Shown here: positions 8,205 to 15,590 of the stretch, piece by piece | Numbering within the stretch: the first letter of the stretch is position 1 | Layout of the letters: each line of letters opens with the position of its first letter | Origin: Bryobacterales bacterium | GTDB lineage: Bacteria > Acidobacteriota > Terriglobia > Bryobacterales > Bryobacteraceae | Direction: 5' to 3' | Assembly: GCA_019261985.1 (NCBI GenBank) | Contig: JAFAQY010000133.1 | Span: forward strand, 1 to 44,878 | DNA: 44,878 nt | Notes under the pieces: generated by a model | What the model saw: only the letters and a program-made list of their open reading frames with translations | Database searches by the model: none | What the model was told of the DNA's origin: nothing | Position numbers and translations under genes: made by a program

Positions 8205-8933
8205 TTATCGCTTTACCGGCTTGCCGTAAACTTCGATCCTGCCGACATCGGCCCAGCCGCCCGGACCGTGGCCGCTGCCCGGCATCAGGTCCGCGAAGCC
8301 GACTTCATCCACTTTGCTCAGATCGGGCTTATCGATGAAATTCCCTTTCGTGACCATCTTTTCCGCATCCAGCTTTATCCATCGAACATCGGAAAGCGAG
8401 AATTCGTCCTCGTGCCAGTCGACCACCGACCCGGTTGCCCGGTCGCCCACTAAAAAGCTGCCATCGGCCAGCTTCACCATCGGGCGGACCGTGTGCAAGC
8501 CGGACATTTTGGTCACCCACTTAATTCTCGCCAAGCCTGTCAGATCTACGAAGTTGTTCTTGTCGCGCAGCGTTGCCCCGCATGGCGATGCCTCGCACAG
8601 GCCAGTCCACAGGTGCAGTGGATTGCCCTCGTCGCCCGAATTTCCGGTCAGTTGAATGTCCTTGCCGGAAGGCCCGTAGAGCTTGAGTTCCAGATTCGCA
8701 TTCGATACCCCGGCGGGAGTAACGGCAGCCTCAGCGCCAGAAGGAGTCGGCTTCCACTCCTCGCGGAAAAACAGTGGCGGGCGGGGCGGACCGCCCTTGC
8801 CCTTCCCTTTGCCTTCCTTCGCCGCGGGTGCGGGGGTTTCGGTGGCCGTTTGAGCCCCCGCGAAGAAGGAAATTCCCGCGACCCCGAGCGGAATAAGCCA
8901 GACGAGGGGAGAAAACCTGGTGATTCGCAGCAT
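8205..8933 (-). CDS. Exported protein of unknown function
   Basis: 242 residues; the ATG has AGGAGG upstream. Residues 1-28 are a signal peptide ending FAGAQ. Residues 29-55 form a low-complexity, Lys/Gly/Pro-rich linker (KEGKGKGKGGPPRPP). The folded part (about 58-242) has W/F-rich beta strands: 'LHLWTGLCEASPCGATLRD', 'VDLTGLARIKWVTKMSG', 'VGRIEVYGKPV'. The pattern recalls carbohydrate-binding or galactose-binding-like sandwich modules, with two cysteines that could form a disulfide. I do not recognise a defined family. First gene of the run with the intradiol dioxygenase. Confidence 0.72.
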   Translation of the reverse strand: MLRITRFSPLVWLIPLGVAGISFFAGAQTATETPAPAAKEGKGKGKGGPPRPPLFFREEWKPTPSGAEAAVTPAGVSNANLELKLYGPSGKDIQLTGNSGDEGNPLHLWTGLCEASPCGATLRDKNNFVDLTGLARIKWVTKMSGLHTVRPMVKLADGSFLVGDRATGSVVDWHEDEFSLSDVRWIKLDAEKMVTKGNFIDKPDLSKVDEVGFADLMPGSGHGPGGWADVGRIEVYGKPVKR

Positions 8934-9180
8934 ATGAGCCTCCTGATAAAACCGCAGTTCAGTATATCAGGCGCGCATAAAGTATGACCCAGTCGCCGGG
9001 CACGCGCTTGCGAGGCGATCTCCTCGTCGTAGCCGTCATTCCGGGAACGCGACCGCGGCGCAAATTCTCACAGTCCTTAATGTCACAAGCGGCAAGTGCG
9101 GCGGCTTAGCCAGTTGTTGTGGGGCGGACGCTCGTGCGCAGCCGGCCCCCTGGCCGGCTCTGATCGTTCGGTGGTACTCG

Positions 9181-9324
9181 CCGTTCCGGTTTGCAAAAGC
9201 CCGCGAATAGATCCCGTATCAACGCTTCGACGAGTTCTAACACCCGCAAAGGGACACTCCGGTCGGCCTTGACCCAGTATCGAAGATCCTCTCGAAACTC
9301 GCGTTGAAAAACGGCATCGCGTTC
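9181..9324 (-). pseudogene. yoeB: YoeB/Txe-like toxin remnant (C-terminally lost)
   Basis: A stretch of about 48 codons reads AVFQREFREDLRYWVKADRS, then VPLRVLELVEALIRDLFAGF and CKPE. It aligns by eye with the first half of the RelE-fold mRNA interferase YoeB (E. coli: W-x-x-Y-L-Y-W ... G-K-G-K-P-E). The Glu corresponding to catalytic Glu46 is present, but the part that should carry the Arg65 and His83-Tyr84 equivalents is absent in all frames; the frame runs on into unrelated residues to 9106. No start codon stands at the expected position next to the antitoxin end, so the start is damaged too. Inactive toxin relic. From 8934 to about 9180 I see nothing else of note. Confidence 0.72.
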
Positions 9325-9607
9325 AGCCTTTCCGGGCAAGCCCTGTCGCCCGGCGAAGCTTTTCGACCGAGGAAACACGTCCCCCGCCCTGTTCTGCACT
9401 TTTCAGAGCCTTTAGTAACCGCCGAGCGTTCTGAGGCGGATCGCTTGAATGCGCCGTCTCCATTATGCTGGACAACTCATCCGCCGGGATCATCGCGACG
9501 TCCTTTGCGCCTCTCCGGCGAAGATGACAATCTCTTGATTCTCCGCTACACGGTCCAAGACCGACGCTAATTCCGCCCGCAAATTTCGTGTAGCTGGTCC
9601 CAATCAT
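9323..9607 (-). pseudogene. yefM: YefM/Phd-type antitoxin with two compensating frameshifts
   Basis: The open frame from the ATG at 9607 starts MIGTSYTKF, like the YefM N-terminus, then turns to nonsense. Shifting one base at 9580 restores RAELASVLDRVAENQEIVI (9579-9523), the rest of the DNA-binding Phd fold. A second shift near 9522 returns to the first frame with RRGAKDVAMIPADELSS, METAH and NARRLLKALKSAEQGGG, the toxin-neutralising part. About 20 residues of the repressor domain are therefore scrambled, while the C-terminal half is in frame. The toxin remnant follows directly. Either a real decayed antitoxin or two sequencing errors; the toxin damage supports decay. Confidence 0.75.
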
Positions 9608-9613
9608 CGCGAC

Positions 9614-12007
9614 TCATTGTACAGGATTCCTGTACGTATGCTTCGCGTCCTTCTTTCCTTTGCGAGCGATCTCCTCCCAATAGCCCTCGACCAATCTCTC
9701 CGTCAGCACCCGCATATCCCTGCGTGCGACTACCTCCGCCCGAGCCCTCCGCGCCATCTCCTCCGCCTTCTCGGGCGTCAGGAGCAACTCCGCTATCTTG
9801 TCCGCAAACTCGTACGGCGAATCCGCCAGCGCGCAAATTTCTCCATCCTTTGCGGCCAAGCCCTCCGCGCCCAGCCGCGTCGAAACCACGGGAATCCCGG
9901 CTGCGAAGGCTTCCAGCAGCTTCACCCTCATGCCGCTTCCGCTCAAGATCGGACAGATGAAGACCGCGTACCGTCCCAGAGGCTCGCGCACGTCTTCTAC
10001 GAAGCCCTTCAGGTCAATCCCGCGATCATCCGGCAGCGAATGCCGGGGCGGCGGGTCCGAGCCAATCACGATCAGCCGCACTTTCGGCTCGCGCTCGCGG
10101 ACGCGCGGCATTACTTGGCCCACAAACCAATTCAGAGCTTCCTGATTCGGAGCGTGCCGGAAGCTTCCCAAAAATAAAAGCGTGAACGGCTCGCGTCCCG
10201 CCGGCTTGAATTCGTAAAGAGATGTATCGATCCCCGCCCGGTACGCGCAGTCGACGCGCCCGCGCAGCGTCGGGAGAAAGGAACCCAAGTACTCCGCCTG
10301 CTCCGCGCTGCAAACCTGAATGCGGTCAAGCTTCGGCAACATTCGCAGCTCATACCGCAGAGAGCGCAAGTACTCCCATCGGGCCTGCAGCTTCTCCAGG
10401 GCGCCGGTCATAAACGGGAGCCGCCGTGCGATCGACTGGAAATAAATGTCGTGCTCGAACAAAATGCTCGGGATACACCGGAACTGGCCCCCGTACTGCC
10501 CCAGTACGGTGTACTCGAGCTGCAGCACATCCACGCGCTTCAAATAAATCTGCCGGTGAATGAGCCACGCCAAATCGCGATTGCGGAACTCGCGCGCCGC
10601 ATGCGGCTCCATCGATCCCAGCGCCTTCTGCCGGCCCTCCATTCGTACGATGTATTCGGTAGACGCGCAGATCCGGTCCAGCTGCTGGTGCGCCGCGCGT
10701 TCTTTTTCGAAATCGAGCAGCACGATCAAATGCAAATCGCACCGCCGCGCCAGCTCCCGAACGGTCTGGTACATGAATACGCCGCCGCCATGCACGGGCG
10801 GACAAATCGGATACGGCGAAACAAATAATACGCTCAATCTTCCATGGCCTTCGGACCCGTGGCCCCTGGCCGCCAGCCCCTGGTCCCGGTAGTGCCCCCC
10901 CAACGGCCGCCGTAATGCGTCTCTATCCCTCAGCACGGCGAGGCTCCGCGCCCGCGCTCTTGCGGCCATGGCGCCGCGAAGCTGCCCCGCCGCCCGAACC
11001 ACGCCCGCGAAGCTCGCCCGCTCCGGCGAATCTCCGAACCACCAGCTCAACATTGCATTGGCCCATGTGAACCAAAAATTGGCCGCGAGCATCCGCCAAT
11101 CGTGTATGTTTTTCCACGGAAATAAAAGGTAATTTTTCTTTAAGACCGCGTTTATATAGGAATCGTTGAACCGTTTTCCAATGGTCCCGCGATGCTCGTG
11201 GTACACAATGCTCGCCGGTTGGTACAGGACTTTCCACCCGCGCTTCCATGCGAGATATCCAAGGTCGGTGTCTTCCAAATAAAACGGCCGATACAGATGA
11301 TCGAATCCGCCGAGTTCTAAAAATTTTGCGCGGTCGAAGGCGCACGAGCCTCCGCCGCCATAGAAACACGGAAACAGTTCCTTGATCGAGGGGTCGATTC
11401 GATGGCGGACGCGCAACGATCCTTGCTGCCACCAGCCTTCCGTAAGACCGGTCTCTTCCCTCAGCTTCGAAGGATCGGAAAAGAAAATCTGGCACGATAC
11501 TACAAAAACATCATCGCCGCCGAAGCCGGCGAGCAGCGGCCCCAGAAAGCCCGGATCCACCCGCATGTCGCTGTTCAGCAAAACGACGACATCGTTCCGT
11601 GCCGCTTGAACGCCGGCATTCGAGCCGCCACCGAATCCCAAATTGCGATCAAGCGCCAGCACCCGCACCCGCGGGAAATGTTGTTCAACAAACGAAGCGC
11701 TGCCATCCGACGAGCCGTTGTCGACAACGATAATCTCGCTGCCCGGAAATCCATCGAGGCCCGCGACCACAGAGGGCAAATACTTTTCGAGCAGTTCCCG
11801 CCCATTCCAATTCGGAATGACGATGCTAGCCGCGGTGGGACAAGGCATCGATTCTTGTCGCCTGCGTTTTTCGCGCCGGCCAAAACCGATCGCGACTAGA
11901 TCGGACACGGCCAGCGCGACCGCCGCGATCGCCAGCGCCACTGTCCCCACCACCGCCAGCGGCAGGCCGCGAAGGAACCGCCACAAGGCCAGCGCGAAAT
12001 CCCTCAT
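9614..12007 (-). CDS. Bifunctional glycosyltransferase, GT2-GT4 fusion
   Basis: 797 residues, about twice a normal glycosyltransferase. An N-terminal transmembrane segment (about 17-40) precedes a GT2 domain (about 58-310): ASIVIPNWNGRELLEKYLPS, DNGSSDGS at 96-103 and the DXD-equivalent N-S-D at 145-147. A Gly/Arg-rich linker (about 370-388, DQGLAARGHGSEGHG) joins it to a GT4 (GT-B fold) domain: LSVLFVSPYPICPPVHGGG, LLFLGSFRHAPNQEALNWF, ICPILSGSGMRVKLLEAFAA with the usual E-A-F-A-A-G-I-P-V-V-S-T donor-site pattern. It probably adds two sugars in succession to a surface polysaccharide. It is downstream of the methyltransferase and Wzt genes in the same orientation. Its 3' end overlaps the toxin-antitoxin operator. 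Confidence 0.9.
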   Translation of the reverse strand: MRDFALALWRFLRGLPLAVVGTVALAIAAVALAVSDLVAIGFGRREKRRRQESMPCPTAASIVIPNWNGRELLEKYLPSVVAGLDGFPGSEIIVVDNGSSDGSASFVEQHFPRVRVLALDRNLGFGGGSNAGVQAARNDVVVLLNSDMRVDPGFLGPLLAGFGGDDVFVVSCQIFFSDPSKLREETGLTEGWWQQGSLRVRHRIDPSIKELFPCFYGGGGSCAFDRAKFLELGGFDHLYRPFYLEDTDLGYLAWKRGWKVLYQPASIVYHEHRGTIGKRFNDSYINAVLKKNYLLFPWKNIHDWRMLAANFWFTWANAMLSWWFGDSPERASFAGVVRAAGQLRGAMAARARARSLAVLRDRDALRRPLGGHYRDQGLAARGHGSEGHGRLSVLFVSPYPICPPVHGGGVFMYQTVRELARRCDLHLIVLLDFEKERAAHQQLDRICASTEYIVRMEGRQKALGSMEPHAAREFRNRDLAWLIHRQIYLKRVDVLQLEYTVLGQYGGQFRCIPSILFEHDIYFQSIARRLPFMTGALEKLQARWEYLRSLRYELRMLPKLDRIQVCSAEQAEYLGSFLPTLRGRVDCAYRAGIDTSLYEFKPAGREPFTLLFLGSFRHAPNQEALNWFVGQVMPRVREREPKVRLIVIGSDPPPRHSLPDDRGIDLKGFVEDVREPLGRYAVFICPILSGSGMRVKLLEAFAAGIPVVSTRLGAEGLAAKDGEICALADSPYEFADKIAELLLTPEKAEEMARRARAEVVARRDMRVLTERLVEGYWEEIARKGKKDAKHTYRNPVQ
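9618..9636. promoter_or_regulatory. TGTACA palindrome, probable YefM operator
   Basis: TGTACAGGATTCCTGTACG contains a perfect 8-bp inverted repeat, GTACAGGA-T-TCCTGTAC (9619-9635). It lies 12-28 bases upstream of the antitoxin ATG, the place of an autoregulatory operator. YefM of E. coli binds palindromes built on the hexamer TGTACA. The site is inside the last codons of the glycosyltransferase gene, so part of its conservation could come from coding constraint. Confidence 0.6.
10844..10895. repeat. Low-complexity mini-repeat in the GT2-GT4 linker
   Basis: On the minus strand the segment reads GGGACCAGGGGCTGGCGGCC then AGGGGCCACGG, with the core CCAGGGGCCA at 10860-10869. The same core appears at 12013-12022 and 13752-13761 in this gene cluster only. 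Here it encodes the interdomain linker of the fusion glycosyltransferase. Confidence 0.65.
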
Positions 12008-12042
12008 TGTCCTGGCCCCTGGCCGGCCCTCAGCCCCTGCGC
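12008..12042. repeat. Low-complexity mini-repeat in methyltransferase/glycosyltransferase spacer
   Basis: The whole 37-nt gap between the two genes is made of this element: minus strand GCGCAGGGGCTGAGGGCC then GGCCAGGGGCCAGGACA, core CCAGGGGCCA at 12013-12022. It leaves little room for a conventional ribosome site before the glycosyltransferase start. Confidence 0.65.
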
Positions 12043-12044
12043 TC

Positions 12045-13193
12045 TCACAGCTTCGGACCAGCTCCGACGCTCCGCCCCAGCTTCACCCACCGCGACTCAC
12101 GCACCATCGCGAGCTGAGCCCGCACCTGAGCCAGCTCCGCATCCAATCTCTGCGCCCATTGCGTGCGTTCGACTACGGTGGCCTCGGCGTTATCCAGAAG
12201 TCGAACCGTGGCGGCCAACTGTTCTGCTTTTTCAGATAACCGCTTTTCGAGTTGAGCCTCCCACTTTTCGAGCTCCCCGATCCGCCGTTCGGCCGTTTCT
12301 CGCAATATTTTTAGTTCGTCTTGTAATTGAATTATGCGCTCCTGGGCAGCCCTCCAGTTCGCTTCCAGCTCCATCGCCCAGCTATTTTTTTCTTCCAAAT
12401 GCGCCATCAAGTCCTCGTGCTTGTGTTGCAGTTCGGCGTGCTTGGGAATCAGGGCATGGAGGTCGGTTTCCAGCTTTCGAATGTGGCGCTCGCGCTCGCG
12501 CAGCAAATTGGCCGCGCGCGGCACGTAAACGAACGAGCTCAGCTCCGGCGGCGAACTCATCGCGCAGATCCCGATAAAAAAATGGGCGTCCTTCAGCTCG
12601 CTGCCTGAAGCAACAACGGTCAGTCCCTGGGGAGTATCTTCCGGATTTTGAAAAACGAAGCTCTCGATGCGGTTTTGCGCCAGAATTCTCACACCTGGAA
12701 AAAATTCGCCGAGCGCTCGCCGGAATTCTTCCAGATCGAATTCATGCACGTGATACGGATTCGGTCCCTCGGCTCCGCGCGATTCCGTGTAATATTCCTG
12801 GTTGGGGGTCGAGATAATCATCAGACCGGATTCGGTGAGCACGCGCCGGGATTCACACAGGAGCCCCCGCCAATCCTGAAGATGTTCGATTACTTCGAAC
12901 GCAACCACTAAATCGAAGCTCTGTGCGCGAAAGGGCATCGCTGAAACCGACGCCTGTGAGCAAGCACAATACTGGCCCGCATCCTTTACGGCTTCGGCGG
13001 CCGAATCGATCCCAACGACCCGTCCCCCCGCCCCAGCCAGTTCCGCCGACCCATAGCCGGTTCCGCAGCCCGCATCCAGCACACGTTTGCCCGCCGCAAA
13101 ACGCGCCGCAAAGGCATAGCGAGCTACGTGCTCGGCCCAGAGATCGTCATTTACCTGACCGGGGATGACCCGCTCGCCTGTGAATTCGCTCAC
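12045..13193 (-). CDS. Class I SAM methyltransferase with C-terminal coiled coil
   Basis: 382 residues starting at the GTG at 13193 (VSEFTGERVIPGQV, the usual N-terminus of this group); the GTG overlaps the stop of the Wzt gene by four bases (GTGA), implying translational coupling. An upstream in-frame start would place 26 residues inside the Wzt gene and is unlikely. SAM motif I VLDAGCGTGYGS is at about 38-49, with motifs VVGID, VVAFEVIEHLQDW and LMIISTPNQEYY following. Residues about 228-350 are a long heptad-rich coiled coil (LRERERHIRKLETDLHALI ... ERIIQLQDELKILRETAERR). A methyltransferase plus coiled coil beside Wzt resembles chain-terminating enzymes of O-antigen synthesis such as WbdD, but no kinase domain is present. 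Confidence 0.88.
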   Translation of the reverse strand: MSEFTGERVIPGQVNDDLWAEHVARYAFAARFAAGKRVLDAGCGTGYGSAELAGAGGRVVGIDSAAEAVKDAGQYCACSQASVSAMPFRAQSFDLVVAFEVIEHLQDWRGLLCESRRVLTESGLMIISTPNQEYYTESRGAEGPNPYHVHEFDLEEFRRALGEFFPGVRILAQNRIESFVFQNPEDTPQGLTVVASGSELKDAHFFIGICAMSSPPELSSFVYVPRAANLLRERERHIRKLETDLHALIPKHAELQHKHEDLMAHLEEKNSWAMELEANWRAAQERIIQLQDELKILRETAERRIGELEKWEAQLEKRLSEKAEQLAATVRLLDNAEATVVERTQWAQRLDAELAQVRAQLAMVRESRWVKLGRSVGAGPKL

Positions 13194-14536
13194 GAAATCT
13201 CCGCAGCGGCGCCAATGCGGCTCGCACCGGTCTTGTCCGCACCGATCTTTGAATTTATCTGTATCCGGCACGGAAAGTGGAGCTGCCCATAGATCGGCGC
13301 TTCGGATTTTTCCATCGGCAGTACGATCGCATTGTCAATCCAATCGCACATTACGTAATGCTCGAGCGTGCCCTCGGCGACAGCCGGTGAAAACGAAAAC
13401 AACGACGCGTACAAGACCGGCAGATCGAGATAAAAGTCGACAGTGCACACGCCGTCGATGGGGAGCGGGGGCAGATCGTATCCTTCGCGCGCCGTATTGG
13501 TCCCGGCGAAGTCGACGCCAAGATGGTTGCGAAACATAAATCCGACAATGGGCCGGTCAATATTTGACTTCGCTTTAACACTAATTCGAACCACAATAGT
13601 CGAGTTATTCTGAAGGGCAGACAAACGCCGCCCATCTGCATCCATTACCGCGATCCCGATTACCTCCGCGCGCGCGTCCCCGAATCTGTGATCGATATTC
13701 GGGATACCCTCCACAACCTCCACTGGCGTCTGTGATCTGGCGTCTGGCATCTGGCCCCTGGTAGCTGGCTCCTGGCCCCGATATTCCGTGTCCTTCTGCT
13801 GCATCGCCGCCAGATACTTCGATACCACTAAATCCGTCCTGCCCAGCTCCATCACACGCCCGCGTTGCAGCCACAAGGCACGATCCCCCAACGCCTTGAC
13901 ATCCCCCGTGGCGTGGGATACGAAAAGTATCGTAATCCCACGCGCCCGCAGCTCGTGAACCTTGCGAACGCAGCGTTGCCGGAAGTAAACGTCGCCGACT
14001 GCCAGCGCTTCATCCACCAGCAGAATCTCCGGATCGACGTGAATTGCAACCGAAAAGGCGAGCCGCACCATCATTCCGCTCGAATAAGTCTTCACCGGCC
14101 GGTTGATAAAATCCCCGATCTCCGCGAAGGCCTCGATTTCATGGAACCGCGCCTCCATCTGCTTCCGTGAAAACCCCACAATCGCGCCGTTTAAAAATAC
14201 GTTGTCGCGGCCGGTGAATTCCGGGTTGAAGCCGGACCCCAATTCAAGCAGCGCAGAAACGTGCCCATTCACAGCCATCTCCCCTTCCGTTGGCTGAAGA
14301 ATGCCGGCGCAGATCTGAAGCAGGGTGCTCTTACCGCAGCCGTTTTCACCGACGATGCAGAATGTTTCCCCCCGTTTAACTTCAAAACTTACATCGCGAA
14401 GCGCCCAATAATCCGTGTGAAAACTGCGTCGGTTGAATGTGGCGAGTTCTTTGAGGCGAAGCCGCGGGGAGGTGTAGATCGGGTAGCTTTTCGATACATG
14501 CGCAAACGCTACTGCCGTCCCTCCCACATCAGACAT
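13190..14536 (-). CDS. wzt: Wzt-type polysaccharide ABC transporter ATPase with C-terminal cargo-binding domain
   Basis: 448 residues from the ATG at 14536 (MSDVGGTAVAFAHVSKSY; GGAG nine bases upstream). A GTG 18 codons earlier is the alternative. The ABC ATPase occupies about 1-235: Walker A GENGCGKST near 63-71, signature YSSGMMVRLAFS near 151, Walker B ILLVDEALAVGD near 171. This is the KpsT/Wzt/TagH subfamily. A Gln/Arg/Pro-rich mini-repeat insert (about 252-270) leads to a Wzt C-terminal beta-sandwich (about 280-440: NSTIVVRISVKAKSNIDRPI, VGFMFRNHLGVDFAGTNT). In E. coli O9a/O8 this domain binds the capped end of the glycan before export. The partner permease Wzm is not in the window: a tRNA gene and parB lie upstream. 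Confidence 0.92.
   Translation of the reverse strand: MSDVGGTAVAFAHVSKSYPIYTSPRLRLKELATFNRRSFHTDYWALRDVSFEVKRGETFCIVGENGCGKSTLLQICAGILQPTEGEMAVNGHVSALLELGSGFNPEFTGRDNVFLNGAIVGFSRKQMEARFHEIEAFAEIGDFINRPVKTYSSGMMVRLAFSVAIHVDPEILLVDEALAVGDVYFRQRCVRKVHELRARGITILFVSHATGDVKALGDRALWLQRGRVMELGRTDLVVSKYLAAMQQKDTEYRGQEPATRGQMPDARSQTPVEVVEGIPNIDHRFGDARAEVIGIAVMDADGRRLSALQNNSTIVVRISVKAKSNIDRPIVGFMFRNHLGVDFAGTNTAREGYDLPPLPIDGVCTVDFYLDLPVLYASLFSFSPAVAEGTLEHYVMCDWIDNAIVLPMEKSEAPIYGQLHFPCRIQINSKIGADKTGASRIGAAAEIS
13729..13782. repeat. Low-complexity mini-repeat in the Wzt interdomain linker
   Basis: On the minus strand: GGGGCCAGGAGCCAGCTACC then AGGGGCCAGATGCCAGAC, a chain of GCCAG units. It encodes EPATRGQMPDARSQTPV between the ATPase and the cargo-binding domain. 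Core CCAGGGGCCA at 13752-13761 is shared with the copies at 10860 and 12013. Confidence 0.65.
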
Positions 14537-14618
14537 TTTAAAGATCTCCGTCCGCGCTCCTCCAGAACCTGAATCCGAGCGTTCCTTCACTAGCTCCGCA
14601 TGTTAATCTGGTCGTTAC

Positions 14619-14695
14619 GCCGGTGTAGCTCAGGTGGTTAGAGCGACGGTCTCATAATCCGTAGGTCGTAGGTTCGACTCCTACCGCCGGCACCA
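14619..14695 (+). tRNA. tRNA with CAT anticodon (tRNA-Met elongator, or tRNA-Ile2)
   Basis: 77 nt with encoded CCA. The acceptor stem GCCGGTG pairs with CGCCGGC (one U-G pair); D arm GCTC-AGGTGGTTA-GAGC; anticodon loop CTCATAA gives CAT; T arm GTAGG-TTCGACT-CCTAC. The anticodon stem ACGGT/TCCGT closes with a T-T mismatch next to the loop. It is not an initiator: the first acceptor pair is matched and the GGG/CCC anticodon-stem signature is missing. Whether C34 is lysidine-modified (Ile2) cannot be told from this sequence alone. The 3' end is two bases from the parB stop on the other strand. Confidence 0.93.
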
Positions 14696-14696
14696 C

Positions 14697-15590
14697 TCAC
14701 CTATTTCCCACAATTTGCTGATACAAACGGTCAAGCTCCGCCTGGGAAAAATAATCCACCTCTACACGACCACGTTGATCGCTTAACTCCACAATCCGAA
14801 CGCGTGTGCCAAGTGTTCGTTGTAGTTCCTCTTCGGCCGCACGGACGTTGGGATCTTGAACCGGTGAAGCGGATGATCGGGATTTGTCTCCCGCCGAACC
14901 TTCCTCCGAAACCAGCTTCTCCACTTGCCGCACCGACAATCCTTGCGCGGCCGCCTTCTCAGCAAGTTGAATCTGAGCGTCCGCCGATGCCAGCCCCAGA
15001 ATCGCTCGCGCGTGTCCCATTGAGATGCGGTGTTCCGCAACCAAGATCTGCACCTCTTTCGGCAACCGCAGCAGCCTGAGGGTATTTGTAATCGAGGTCC
15101 GATCTTTCCCTGTGCGACGACCAATCTCCTCCTGAGAAAGCCCAAGTTCCTTCGCAAGACGATCATATGCATGCGCCGTTTCAATCGGATTCAGATCTTC
15201 GCGCTGGATATTCTCAATAAGCGCCAGCTCAAGCATTTGGCGGTCAGCGACATCCTGGACCACAATCGGAACTTCCGTCAGACCTGCGATGCGTGCTGCC
15301 CGCCAACGGCGCTCGCCCGCGATAATCTGGTAGTTTTCTCCTGTTCGGCGGACAATCAGCGGCTGAATAATCCCGTTTGCTCGAATGGATTCCGCCAGTT
15401 CCTCAAGTTTTTGAGACTCAAACACGCTCCGCGGCTGAACTGGATTTGGTACGATCGCATCGATGGGAATCGTCGCTGGCGAAGGTGCGGCGGCTGCAGG
15501 CGCAACCGCAACAGCGACGGACCGCGACGGAAGCAACGCCGAAAGTCCTCTACCCAGCGGTTTTCGAGATTTGTCGGCTCCGTTGCTCAT
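14697..15590 (-). CDS. parB: Chromosome-partitioning protein ParB/Spo0J
   Basis: 297 residues. N-terminal KPLGRGLSALLPS is the typical ParA-stimulating leader. The ParB/Srx CTPase domain (about 40-130) contains GERRWRAAR at 92-100 (CTP binding and clamp closure). The HTH domain (about 135-210) has LSQEEIGRRTGKDRTSITNT, which reads parS. The C-terminal dimerisation domain ends VEVDYFSQAELDRLYQQIVG. ParB loads at parS, slides as a CTP clamp and organises the origin region. Its start overlaps the 3' end of parA by 41 nt, so the two are co-translated; a parS-like site lies about 0.8 kb upstream within rsmG. Confidence 0.97.
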   Translation of the reverse strand: MSNGADKSRKPLGRGLSALLPSRSVAVAVAPAAAAPSPATIPIDAIVPNPVQPRSVFESQKLEELAESIRANGIIQPLIVRRTGENYQIIAGERRWRAARIAGLTEVPIVVQDVADRQMLELALIENIQREDLNPIETAHAYDRLAKELGLSQEEIGRRTGKDRTSITNTLRLLRLPKEVQILVAEHRISMGHARAILGLASADAQIQLAEKAAAQGLSVRQVEKLVSEEGSAGDKSRSSASPVQDPNVRAAEEELQRTLGTRVRIVELSDQRGRVEVDYFSQAELDRLYQQIVGNR

